Positions 7,823 through 16,518 are shown, numbered from the stretch's first letter. The stretch is 26,275 nucleotides of DNA from Stentor coeruleus (GCA_001970955.1 MPUH01001011.1:1-26275), one strand, 5' to 3'. Translations and numbers: made by a program. The notes: a model not told the origin generated them from the sequence alone.

Positions 7823-8427
7823 TTATTTAATAGAAAACAAGTAGTTTAAGGTATTTAAAAAGAAGTACTTAATGGGAAAATTGTAATAGATTTACTTATG
7901 CTAAAGATAAATACCTCTTGGATTATATTCTAGAGTATTCTATCATATTGAATTAATATACATAATTAATCTTAATTACTCAATGCATATACTGGCAAAA
8001 TGTAACTTCACCAAAACACTAATCATTATTTCAGTAATAAACTTTATCTTAAAAACTAATAACAAATCTGTTCACAAATCTTATATTCTAATATTTTGTT
8101 TTTACTTATACTTTATACCTTTAACAATCATATACAATCAGCAATTAAAATTTAGCATTTTATTGCATTGAATATCAAAAAAAATCAATCTATACTACCC
8201 ATACTCAACAAATTATAATACAAACACAAAAAATAATTTCCACAAAATCAAATTATATCCACTCTTTATCCATAATAGTTCTTCATAACACATTTTCTAC
8301 TTCAAAAAACTTAAAAGCTTTATCCTATAAACTTAATCACAAAACTCTACATATAAAATCATCATTTAACATCTTAATCCCTAAAAAAAAGTCATTTCTT
8401 TTTACATTTAAAAATTTTCCATATCTA
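7823..8427. other. Divergent promoter region, G-free on the right
   Basis: 605 bp between the ankyrin gene and the first phosphatase gene. In 8221-8400, I count about 3 G against 39 C, the strongest example of the G-poor 5' flank. A 62-codon open frame at 7983-8171 is made of Ile/Phe/Leu from AT-rich DNA and is not convincing as a gene. No RNA gene is seen. Confidence 0.65.
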
Positions 8428-9681
8428 ATGCATACCAAGAGTCTTAACAATAACATGAACTCCATAAAACCCAAAAAATCCTCATCATCTCCAAAGCTCT
8501 TAAAAAAAAAGCTGATTGTAAAATCGAAAAAGCTAACAATCGATATTCCAGAAGGGCAACCATCTGAAATTACTGATTTTAGCAAAAATTCGCCAAAAAA
8601 TCAAAATTTTTTAACTGTAGGTAAATCAGCAACTCGCCCAAAGCAACGAAGTTCTCCTGATATAGCTAAAAAAACCCAATCCCCAAGGCCGAAATCTAAG
8701 GTATTTGTATTTCCCCCTGAAAGTCCAAAAAATAAGATAAGGTCTCAATCTAAGTTAGACAGCCCAAAACCATTTAGATATTCGACGAATACTAAACCGA
8801 AAACTCCTCTTCAAAAAAAAAATAAGCCGAAACTCATAAAAAGGCCGAAAACTACAACAAACTCAGAGAAGCTATTAAAACCAGAAACTGGAGCTTCACC
8901 TAATTTGCAAGTATTAGTAACACAAACACCAACACCTTCTACTAAGCAAAAACATGAAGATATATATAATGAGCACCTTTTTCAAACATTCCAAGGGTTG
9001 AAAATAGTTAGATCACTTCCCCCAGTTGATATTGAGCAGCTTAAAGAGAAAAGGATTAGCATTCCATACAGGCCAGGATTTGAAGACAAAAAAACAGTAA
9101 TTTTTGATTTGGATGAAACTTTAGTCCATTGTTGTGAAAATATAGAAGAAATGCAGCCTGATGTTTTACTACCTGTAACTTTCCCTAACGGTGAAGTAAT
9201 AAATGCAGGAATTAACATACGACCTTATGCTTTAGAATGTTTAAAAGAAGTTAACAAGCATTTTGAAGTTTTTATTTTCACAGCTTCTCATCCATGCTAT
9301 GCTAATGTTGTTCTTGATTATTTAGACCCAACAGGAGAGTTGATTCACCACAGATTTTTCAGAGACAACTGTGTGAATATGAATGGGATTTATATCAAAG
9401 ATTTGAGAATTTTTGGTAATAGGAAACTAAGTGAAATGGTTATTGTTGATAATGCCGCTTATTCGTTTGGGTATCAAATTGATAATGGCATTCCTATTAT
9501 TTCTTGGCATGATGATAGAGAAGATCGTGAGTTGCTTAATTTAATTGATTATTTGCAGTCTTTGGTAGATGTTGAAGATATTAGAGAGGTAAACTATGAG
9601 ACTTTTCATTTGAGGACTTTTTATGAAGATTATATGAATGAGTTTTTTATGAGTAACGACTTGAGTAGTAGTTATAAATAG
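8428..9681 (+). CDS. FCP1/SCP-type (HAD) phosphatase, paralogue 1
   Basis: A 417-aa protein. Residues about 170-400 form a CTD-phosphatase-like HAD domain: VIFDLDETLVHCC (224-236) carries the DxDxT motif, where Asp227 is the phospho-acceptor and Asp229 the acid/base. FTASHPCYANVVLDYLD is motif II, and IVDNAAYSFGYQIDNGIPI supplies the C-terminal Asp region. The SCP/Dullard/TIMM50-like class removes phosphate from Ser/Thr-Pro substrates. The first 170 residues are a disordered Lys/Ser/Pro tail with many SP sites. Either the ATG at 8428 or that at 8455 could be used. The catalytic half is closely related to the minus-strand gene at 14429-15484; the tails are unrelated. The substrate is unknown. 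Confidence 0.85.
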   Translation: MHTKSLNNNMNSIKPKKSSSSPKLLKKKLIVKSKKLTIDIPEGQPSEITDFSKNSPKNQNFLTVGKSATRPKQRSSPDIAKKTQSPRPKSKVFVFPPESPKNKIRSQSKLDSPKPFRYSTNTKPKTPLQKKNKPKLIKRPKTTTNSEKLLKPETGASPNLQVLVTQTPTPSTKQKHEDIYNEHLFQTFQGLKIVRSLPPVDIEQLKEKRISIPYRPGFEDKKTVIFDLDETLVHCCENIEEMQPDVLLPVTFPNGEVINAGINIRPYALECLKEVNKHFEVFIFTASHPCYANVVLDYLDPTGELIHHRFFRDNCVNMNGIYIKDLRIFGNRKLSEMVIVDNAAYSFGYQIDNGIPIISWHDDREDRELLNLIDYLQSLVDVEDIREVNYETFHLRTFYEDYMNEFFMSNDLSSSYK

Positions 9682-10001
9682 CAAAATATGATAAGAATAA
9701 ATAAGATGTAGTGAAAGTAGATTATTAGATTTAAAGGTATTTAGATTGTGAAGGTTTAGGTTATTAAGAAAAGTACATTAGTATTAGTTAGGAATTATCG
9801 CTTGACTAAGAAAAATGCATATGCTTATAGGTTTTAATTATGCTAAGGATTGAAATATTAGGTTTATGTTTATAAGAAAAATTCGGAAATGAATTTTACT
9901 CTTGTAATCAAGTGTTTTTTGCTTTGAATTGTAGTTTATGATTTTTTTAAGTGGGAAAATATAGACATACATAATCTCTAAAATTTTGCTGAATAATTAT
10001 C
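9682..10001. other. Intergenic region holding 27-bp repeat copy 1
   Basis: 320 bp between two plus-strand genes, mainly G-bearing and C-poor. It contains the first copy of an exact 27-bp sequence shared with 23908-23934. Nothing else was recognised. Confidence 0.6.
9782..9808 (+). repeat. 27-bp dispersed repeat, copy 1
   Basis: An exact 27-base match, same strand, to 23908-23934. The core reads GTTAGGAATTATCGCTTGAC, flanked by TATTA on the left and TA on the right. It starts about 100 bp after the stop of a plus-strand gene. The flanks on either side are not shared. A perfect match of this length is not expected by chance in 26 kb. Confidence 0.9.
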
Positions 10002-11138
10002 ATGGAAAAAGTCCGCTGCAAAGTTCAAGCATCATGCCCAATCGAAGAAGTAAATTCATTTAAACTATTACCAATCAAAAGTGAAATTCTACAAAGAATG
10101 GTCGAACTCTCTATCGATGTTAAAACCGCACATAGATATGCACTGAAATTCATGATAAAAAGAGAAAAAAGTTTACTATTAGTATCTCCTCCTGCATCAG
10201 GAAGAGGTTCAGCATCAATGATAGCAATATTAAACTCAATAGATTATACCCGACTCGTTCCTCAAGCTTTAATATTATGCCCTACAAAACTTCTAGCTAA
10301 AGAATATTTCGAGACAATAAATTCATATGCAAGGTATTTACCTTTAAAATCAGAACTCTGTATAGGATTAAGATTTGTTGAAAAGAGAAATTTAGTAAAC
10401 TCTCAAGTTATTGTCGGCACATGTGGAAAGCTAAAATATTTCTTATCCCAAAATTTACTACATTTATCTTATGTTCGAATAATAGTTTGCGATATAGCCA
10501 ATAAACTTTTTTCTCCTATTAACTGTGAAGAAACTGAAGAACTTCTTAATCAAATCGCTATAAATTGTATTTATTGGTACTTATCACCAAAAATCCAAAA
10601 CAACCTTAAAGAAAAATTCTTAGCAAAAGTGCTTAAAGGTGAGACAATTATTGTTGAAAGGGATGAAAAAGCTCTTGAAGAAGTGACTTTTTATGCTAAA
10701 ATCTGTGAAGAAGTAAAAGAAAAAGATGATTTCGTTCTTGGGGTTTCTTATCATAGTAATAAACAAGTGATAATTTTTTCAAGATGCTTAGATGAGTTAG
10801 AGAAATACGAAGATCTAATGAAAAACTTCTCCGCTGTGTTGATTCTGTCCCGTTTTTCCCAGCAGCACAAAAAAGCTATACTACAAGATTTTACAAGTCA
10901 AGTGATAAAAATTTTGATCTGTGAGTCTAAAGGGTCTGTACTAAGGAAAATACAGTCAAAAAACCCAGTTGATGTCCTCAACCTCGACTTGCCAAAAAAC
11001 AACGACGAGTTTCTAATGAGAATAAGAAGGTTTGATTATAGCCCAGAAGACTGTATTTATATAGTAACATCATCAGAATCATATCAAAACATCCAATTCC
11101 TAGCCCAGAACCTCTCATTAAAAATTGTCCTTTACTAA
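10002..11138 (+). CDS. DEAD-box-fold protein with degenerate catalytic motifs
   Basis: A 378-aa protein laid out like an eIF4A/DDX6-type RNA helicase, with motif after motif in register but altered. The Walker A region SPPASGRGSAS (62-72) has Ser70 and Ala71 where GKT needs Lys-Thr. Motif Ia is CPTKLLA; motif Ib is VGTCGKL. Motif II is VCDIAN (162-167), so DEAD has become DIAN. The SAT motif is LSP (194-196). The motif IV position holds VIIFSRC. The HRIGRxGR motif is reduced to MRIRRFD (339-345). ATP binding and hydrolysis are therefore unlikely; RNA or protein binding may remain. The frame is intact over full two-RecA-domain length, so this is a maintained pseudo-enzyme rather than a decayed gene (inference). 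Confidence 0.8.
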   Translation: MEKVRCKVQASCPIEEVNSFKLLPIKSEILQRMVELSIDVKTAHRYALKFMIKREKSLLLVSPPASGRGSASMIAILNSIDYTRLVPQALILCPTKLLAKEYFETINSYARYLPLKSELCIGLRFVEKRNLVNSQVIVGTCGKLKYFLSQNLLHLSYVRIIVCDIANKLFSPINCEETEELLNQIAINCIYWYLSPKIQNNLKEKFLAKVLKGETIIVERDEKALEEVTFYAKICEEVKEKDDFVLGVSYHSNKQVIIFSRCLDELEKYEDLMKNFSAVLILSRFSQQHKKAILQDFTSQVIKILICESKGSVLRKIQSKNPVDVLNLDLPKNNDEFLMRIRRFDYSPEDCIYIVTSSESYQNIQFLAQNLSLKIVLY

Positions 11139-11202
11139 ACCATAATTAAAATCCCTAGTCAAGGTTCTTTCATTCCCTAATTTTAACCTAAAAATACCAA
11201 AA

Positions 11203-11622
11203 CTAAGCTTTTTTAAGTACATAAACTCCACTTTGATCTCTTTCCCAAACAGTTTCACTCATACGAGGCTCTTCAACAAACACCATAAAAAACTCACCGA
11301 TTTTATATACTTTAGACCTCTTCCCTGTATATAAAGTTAAAGTTGTCTCTTTATATAAAGTTGCGTAGATTCCAAACATAAAAACTATATCCCCAGATCT
11401 CAACTGATTGCCATGTTCACCAAAAAAATTACATTTTATAGACCCAGTCTGATCTGCTACTAAAAATTGATGAATGACGTCTCCACTTTTTAAATTTATT
11501 GTCCCTAATTTTTCTAAGAGGATCAAACGAGTTTCAATATTTTTGTCATTTGGCGTTATTGTTGAGATTGTATGGGTAGTTGGGCTACTGATGATTTTTG
11601 AGTATTCGCTTTGGGTGATCAT
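11203..11622 (-). CDS. SOSS-B/hSSB1-like single-stranded DNA-binding protein
   Basis: A 139-aa protein from the ATG at 11622; the open frame upstream starts only at a TTG. The OB fold spans about 30-120. It reads LVADQTGSIKCNFFGEHGN then SGDIVF, followed by TLTLYTGKRSKVYKIGEFFM, which closely parallels human SOSS-B1/NABP2 (CKVADKTGSI; CLTLYTGRGGDLQKIGEF). SOSS-B binds ssDNA at breaks and works with INTS3 and INIP in repair signalling and with Integrator. It has the short length of SOSS-B proteins but no long Pro/Gly tail. It lies 50 bp downstream of the SHIPPO gene on the same strand and is convergent with the helicase-like gene, 64 bp away. Confidence 0.85.
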   Translation of the reverse strand: MITQSEYSKIISSPTTHTISTITPNDKNIETRLILLEKLGTINLKSGDVIHQFLVADQTGSIKCNFFGEHGNQLRSGDIVFMFGIYATLYKETTLTLYTGKRSKVYKIGEFFMVFVEEPRMSETVWERDQSGVYVLKKA

Positions 11623-11672
11623 ATAAATATATATGCTAGAATTTATTATGGTTTTTTTACTATGCAATTAAG

Positions 11673-12269
11673 TTATTCGAATGGACTTTTACGTCGATCT
11701 TTGGTGAAAGCAAATCGGAATTTGCTTTTTGATATGATTTCATAACAACCTGGGCCGACTTGTGTGGTTTTTTTATCAGGAGTTTTCGGAGCTTTTGGGA
11801 ATGTGCAGGTCTGAGTGAAAAACTTTGATTTGCTAGTGTAGTGCGCTGGGCCTGGAGATATAGAGTTAACTCTGATTAGTTTTCTTTCACTTTTAGGAAA
11901 AATCACTGAACAGGGTCTTTCTGTAAGTGGGACTTCATATTGTCCAGGGCCAGGATTGATAGGGGATTTTGATCTTGGTCTTGTATTGGATATACTAAAT
12001 TTAGGACCTTCAATTATTTTTGGAATATTATAATCAGCTGGTCCTGGAGTTTCTGGGTTTTTTTCTATTGTAATTCTCCTTGTTTTAGGGAAAGTTATAG
12101 CTGAAGAACTTGATGAAATAAAATTGTATGAACCAGGTCCTGGAGTTGGAGTTGTTAAGATCTTAAATCGGGTGCTTTTTGGTATTGTTATTGCTTGTGA
12201 GGACTTGAAAATGAAATTTGGGTTTGCAAATTGGCCTTTGGATTCAAGGGATATTTTTGTTGTTGTCAT
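11673..12269 (-). CDS. SHIPPO/STPG-repeat protein, ODF3-like
   Basis: A 198-aa protein with five PGPGxY-type repeats spaced about 30 residues apart: PGPGSY (43-48), PGPADY (75-80), PGPGQY (106-111), PGPAHY (139-144) and VGPGCY (171-176). Most are followed by a short basic or hydrophobic patch with a FPK motif (ITFPKTRR, VIFPKSERK, CTFPKAPK). This is the SHIPPO (STPG/ODF3/CIMAP) architecture found in axonemal and other stable microtubules, where such proteins bind the lumen or seams of tubules. That suits a heavily ciliated cell with cortical microtubule fibres. The ATG at 12269 is clear and the stop is TAA. The whole length is repeat, so no other domain is fused. Confidence 0.85.
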   Translation of the reverse strand: MTTTKISLESKGQFANPNFIFKSSQAITIPKSTRFKILTTPTPGPGSYNFISSSSSAITFPKTRRITIEKNPETPGPADYNIPKIIEGPKFSISNTRPRSKSPINPGPGQYEVPLTERPCSVIFPKSERKLIRVNSISPGPAHYTSKSKFFTQTCTFPKAPKTPDKKTTQVGPGCYEIISKSKFRFAFTKDRRKSPFE

Positions 12270-13064
12270 TTATAAGCATTTTTAAATGGAACTTTGAGAT
12301 TGAAATTATGAAGTAGAAATTTTATGTGATTTTTGATTGAAGGGAAATGATGATGATGAGTATTAAGGGTTTTAGATAAGAATATATAGAGTTTTGTTTT
12401 ATAATATATTTTATAAGTATGAATAGGATTATATTAGATCAGATTTTTGTATGGGTAAATATTATAAGGTAATATTAGAATGTGGAAAATATTGGTAATT
12501 TGGTTAAGGTTATTGAGTTTGTTGATTTTTAACATAAACTTTAATGTATGAAAATATGATAGAAATAAAATTCAAATGATTTCATAATTATTAGAAAATG
12601 AAAAATTTTACTTGAAGAATCATCACTTGTAAGAATAACTTATTAATAAAGTAGCCATTTAAAATTATCAAACAGTTATCTTCAGAGTGTTATTAGATAT
12701 CTAAGCTAGGTTAATACATAATCAGTCAATTAACCCAAAATTACTTTATATAATTTCTATCTCCAAAATCCTCTAACAGAAAACCCTTTTCTATTATTCA
12801 TATCAAAACCACAAAGCCCTATTCTTAAATAATCTATAAAAATCGCCACTTATAAACTTTATAAAACCTTATACAAGTAAATTCAATAACCCAAAAATTT
12901 ATCCCAAATCCAAAAACCTTATATAGCATCTTAACCAAAAAATCTCAATTTCCTAATAAAATCTTATTACTCATTACTCTAATCATTCTAATCATTTATT
13001 TGTCTATCCTAATCTTAACATAATTACCTTTTTCATATAATTCCTATATATAAATTAAAATAAA
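12270..13064. other. Large divergent promoter region with skew inversion
   Basis: 795 bp between divergent genes. By count, 12301-12540 has about 50 G and 3 C, while 12781-13020 has about 5 G and 54 C; the flip lies around 12600-12720. Stops occur in all frames and no RNA gene was recognised. Confidence 0.7.
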
Positions 13065-14396
13065 ATGAAAGAAGAAGATACCAAAGCTATTCCACCTTCA
13101 GGAAAACCTATAATCTCCAGTCGCTTACCTAAAGCTTTTACACAACCTAAAAACTTCAACGTAAAAAAGAACCAAGACTTCAAAGATCCCTCCAGAGCAA
13201 ATGAATATAAAAAAGTCACAGAACTGCTATCACCGCTTAAAGAAAGGTCACCTGGGGCTAGTGCGCTGAGAAAAGTGATACAAAAACTTGAGTGTTTCCC
13301 ACAAATCAATGAAAAAAACGGTTCGTCTATTAACATAGAATTGTTTATTCAATCTTCAATTAAGTTAGAAGAAATGATTACATTATCAATACTTAAGTCT
13401 TCTTGTAACACCGGAACAGTTAGAAAATCATTACACGCACCTTCTTTTAAATTGTTTGCAACTAAAGAAATACCTGTTAATACTTTAGCTAATAGGAAAA
13501 GATTGCTTGATACGTTGAAATCCTGGCAGAAATATCAATCGTCAAAAAGGTTTATGGTAGAAGTGAATACAAGTTTTTGGAATTCCCCTGAAGGTTGTGT
13601 GACAATTGTTTCAGATTATATGGGAGGGGATAGTTTGGCTAAACTTTGTGATTCTATAGGGTCACTCCCTGAACGAATTCTCAGAAGTATAGCTCGCCGA
13701 GTTCTTATAGCATTAGGACATTATCATAAAAAAGTTGGAATACATGGCTCAGTAACTATGAATAGGATACTTTTCGATAAAGAAGGGACAGCGAAACTTG
13801 CTATAAATTTATCAACAAAAAACAATTATAAAGATGATGATTTATCTCAACCTCCTGATTTATATAATGATATATATAATCTTGGGACAGTACTTTTAGG
13901 AGCATCTTTAGGATCAATGGAATGGTTATCAGATATCCCACTTTTTCATATAACTATAGGTTCTTTAATGAGCACACCTCCAAGTATGTTAGCACATTGT
14001 TGTCTTTTTCATGCCGCATTATCTTCAGAAGGTATTCCATATTTAAAAAGATTGTCTTTACCATTACAGGACTTTTTATGCAAAATAACGAATTTCTCTA
14101 AGAAAACAACTGCAAATGAGTTGCTTTTGCATAATTGGATGACAGCTGAAGAAACTGCTGGAGTCGATCTTAAACTTAAAGAACTCATATGTATGAGTGT
14201 TGTAGGAAGTAAAGAACTTACTATTAATGTTGAAAAACAACTCAGCATGCTTATGGAAAGCTTGCAAGTTGTTCTTACTGGCCGAGATGATGTAAAACCT
14301 CCAAGTATTTCTACAATCAAAGAACTCGCAGCTGATATTGGTGTTAAAACTGAACTCTTGCAAAATCGTCTTGGGGGATTTATAATAAAATCCTAA
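13065..14396 (+). CDS. MAP2K/STE-like pseudokinase
   Basis: A 443-aa protein. After a disordered first 90 residues, about 95-360 follows a protein-kinase fold. FATKEI (131-136) holds the beta3 Lys134. The hinge is SDYMGGDSL, as in MAP2K (EYMDGGSL). SIARRVLIALGHYHKKVGIHG is the alphaE/catalytic approach. LYNDIYNLGTVLL matches DIWSLG, and KKTTANELLLHNWM matches the RPSAxELLxHPW end of the domain. The catalytic residues are gone: HRDLKPSN has become HGSVTMNR (227-234), and DFG has become NLS (248-250). It cannot phosphorylate by the usual mechanism, so scaffold or allosteric roles are likelier. The C-terminal 80 residues are helical and unassigned. The frame is intact and expressed-looking. Confidence 0.75.
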   Translation: MKEEDTKAIPPSGKPIISSRLPKAFTQPKNFNVKKNQDFKDPSRANEYKKVTELLSPLKERSPGASALRKVIQKLECFPQINEKNGSSINIELFIQSSIKLEEMITLSILKSSCNTGTVRKSLHAPSFKLFATKEIPVNTLANRKRLLDTLKSWQKYQSSKRFMVEVNTSFWNSPEGCVTIVSDYMGGDSLAKLCDSIGSLPERILRSIARRVLIALGHYHKKVGIHGSVTMNRILFDKEGTAKLAINLSTKNNYKDDDLSQPPDLYNDIYNLGTVLLGASLGSMEWLSDIPLFHITIGSLMSTPPSMLAHCCLFHAALSSEGIPYLKRLSLPLQDFLCKITNFSKKTTANELLLHNWMTAEETAGVDLKLKELICMSVVGSKELTINVEKQLSMLMESLQVVLTGRDDVKPPSISTIKELAADIGVKTELLQNRLGGFIIKS

Positions 14397-14428
14397 TAAA
14401 TATATATCTCCTAACTTATAACCTCATT

Positions 14429-15484
14429 CTAAATTAAATCTTCATTATTAAATACAAAAGGATTTTTGTAGGTTTCTCTATTAAACTCTTCTACAAAAGT
14501 CCTTAAACTAAACACTTTTTTATTAGTTTCTCTAATGTCATCTACTTGTACCAGTTTTTTCAAATAATAAATCAACCCTTGTAGTTCTTTATCATGCTCG
14601 TAATCCACCCAAGATATAATAGGAATACCGTTATCGAGCTGGTAAGCAAAACTATGAGCGAAATTATCAACTATAATCATATCTTTGATTTTCCTATTTG
14701 CGAAAATCCTTAAATCTTTTATATAAATCCCATCCATAAACACACAATGTTGTCTATAAAACCTATGATGAATAATCTCTCGTTCTGAATCTAAATAGTC
14801 TAACACTGCATCAGCATAGCTTTGATGTGATGCTGTAAATACTATAACCTCATAATTTTTGCTAACTTGTTTTAAACATTCTAAAGCATATGGTCTAACA
14901 CATATAGGTGCTTCAATAATTTCACCAGTTATAAAACGTATAGGTAATACTATTGTAGGTTCTATACTTGAATCTTCACAACAATGAACTAAAGTTTCAT
15001 CTAGATCAAATATCACTGTTTTTTTATACTCATAACCTTTTCTTCGGGGAATAGTCACACGTTTAGCTCTAAGTTGTTGAAGGTCAACAGGGCGTAGTTC
15101 TTTGACAAATTTTAAGCTTTGATAAGTTTGGATTAAATGGTCACGATAGATTTTGTTATACTTTTCAGTTTTTAGTTGGTCTTCTTCAGATTGTGTTGAG
15201 TTTTCTGATGTGCTTATGCCTTTTCCACGTAGGTTATTCTGATTGATTAAAAATATCATAGGGACTCTATGATACTGGTTTGCATGAGTTGGTGTACCTC
15301 CTGCACTGCGGTTGTGTTTAAAAAACTCTTTGGTTTTTGTGTACTTGGGTGTCTGGCTCATAGGAGAATGTCTTGAAAGGTTGAATCTCGCAGCAAAAAC
15401 CGAAGGGAAAGTTTCAGGGAACTCAAACTCAGGAACTTCAATAGTTAGTTTTGGCACTTTACTTGATTCATTTGTAGTAATCAT
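14429..15484 (-). CDS. FCP1/SCP-type (HAD) phosphatase, paralogue 2
   Basis: A 351-aa protein from the ATG at 15484; an upstream in-frame GTG at 15502 is not a credible start. Its catalytic half has VIFDLDETLVHCC (Asp160/Asp162 from this start), FTASHQSYADAVLDYLD, GIYIKDLRIF and QLDNGIPIISW. It is clearly a paralogue of 8428-9681, sharing also the stretch before the active site (HLIQTYQSLKFV against HLFQTFQGLKIV). The N-terminal tail is unrelated to that paralogue and lacks its Lys/Pro richness. The CK1 start codon lies 8 bp away on the other strand, so an internal ATG at 15361 is an alternative start. The likely role is Ser/Thr dephosphorylation; the substrate is unknown. Confidence 0.85.
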   Translation of the reverse strand: MITTNESSKVPKLTIEVPEFEFPETFPSVFAARFNLSRHSPMSQTPKYTKTKEFFKHNRSAGGTPTHANQYHRVPMIFLINQNNLRGKGISTSENSTQSEEDQLKTEKYNKIYRDHLIQTYQSLKFVKELRPVDLQQLRAKRVTIPRRKGYEYKKTVIFDLDETLVHCCEDSSIEPTIVLPIRFITGEIIEAPICVRPYALECLKQVSKNYEVIVFTASHQSYADAVLDYLDSEREIIHHRFYRQHCVFMDGIYIKDLRIFANRKIKDMIIVDNFAHSFAYQLDNGIPIISWVDYEHDKELQGLIYYLKKLVQVDDIRETNKKVFSLRTFVEEFNRETYKNPFVFNNEDLI

Positions 15485-15492
15485 TATAATAC

Positions 15493-16518
15493 ATGAATTC
15501 ACTGAATATCAATTTAGGTCAAACTGTAGGAAGCAAGTATATTGTTGGTTGTAAGATAGGAAGTGGATCTTTTGGCACAATACATGTAGGAAAAAATATT
15601 CAAACAAGTGAAGAAATTGCTATTAAATTTGAAAGCATTCGCTCACGCCATCCACAGTTACTCTATGAGTCAAAAATATACCAAATGCTTCAAGGTGGTG
15701 TAGGGATTCCTAATATTCATTGGTTTGGTGTTGAAAGTGATATGAACTTAATGGTTTTAGATTTGATGGGGTCTTCTTTAGAGGACTTATTTAACACCTG
15801 TGGGCGAAGATTTTCATTGAAAACAGTTTTGATGCTTGCAGACCAGATGATATCTAGAATCGAATTCTTCCATGCAAAAAACTTCCTCCATAGAGACATA
15901 AAGCCTGATAATTTTCTTATTGGCCTAGCTAAAAAATCAAATCAAGTTTTTGTTATTGATTTTGGCCTAGCTAAAAAATATAGAGACCCAAAAACCCAAC
16001 AACATATTCCATATCGAGAAGGTAAAAGTTTAACTGGAACTGCAAGATATGCTAGTTTAAATACACATTTAGGTATTGAACAATCAAGAAGAGATGATTT
16101 AGAAGGACTTGGATATGTTTTTATGTATTTTTTAAGAGGAGCACTACCTTGGCAAGGACTTAGGGCTCATAATAGAAAGGAAAAGTATGATAAAATAATG
16201 CAATCCAAAATGGAAACTCCAAATAGTGTTTTATGTACTGGGTTTTCACCTGAATTTAATACTTATATGAATTATTGTAGAAATCTTAGATTTGAAGAAA
16301 GACCAGATTATGCGTATTTGAAAAGGATGTTTAAGGATTTGTTTTTTAGGGAAAATTATCAATATGATTATATTTTTGATTGGACTGTACTGAATTTTGT
16401 ATGATTTATGTAGAATAAACAAAGTAGTAAAGATGAAGAATTAGTGTGTAAACAGGAGGATGTTAGATTACAGAGGAGGGAAGAGGAAAAGAAAGTTCGG
16501 GCTAATAGGAATGCTTAG
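15493..16518 (+). CDS. Casein kinase 1 with one 15-base intron
   Basis: A Ser/Thr kinase of the CK1 family: Gly loop GSGSFG (23-28), Lys45 in [14 protein letters not shown] (133-140), [10 protein letters not shown] (156-165), the CK1-specific [20 protein letters not shown], and closing DWTVLNF. Without splicing the frame stops at TGA 16402-16404. Removing 16399-16413 (GTATGATTTATGTAG) joins VLNF to 34 further codons, highly charged ([10 protein letters not shown]), ending at TAG 16516-16518. That gives about 336 aa and restores the usual continuation of CK1 proteins after this motif. The extension is in the same register because 15 is divisible by three. The start is fixed by the conserved distance to SKYIVG. 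An 18-base stretch is repeated exactly at 15920-15937 and 15962-15979, coding GLAKK twice. Confidence 0.9.
16399..16413 (+). other. 15-base spliceosomal intron
   Basis: GTATGATTTATGTAG begins GTA, ends TAG, has an A at position 10 as a possible branch point, and contains two in-frame stop codons. Open coding continues in the same frame for 34 codons after it. Minimal introns of 15-16 bases are known from heterotrich ciliates. Confidence 0.85.

Noticed and set aside
7983-8171. 62-codon plus-strand open frame
   Set aside because: Its composition is Ile/Phe/Leu/Tyr from AT-rich DNA, it lies in a promoter region with G-poor skew, and no domain or neighbour supports it.
15485-15502. GTG start that would extend phosphatase paralogue 2 over the CK1 start
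   Set aside because: GTG is not a usual eukaryotic start and an ATG follows six codons later.
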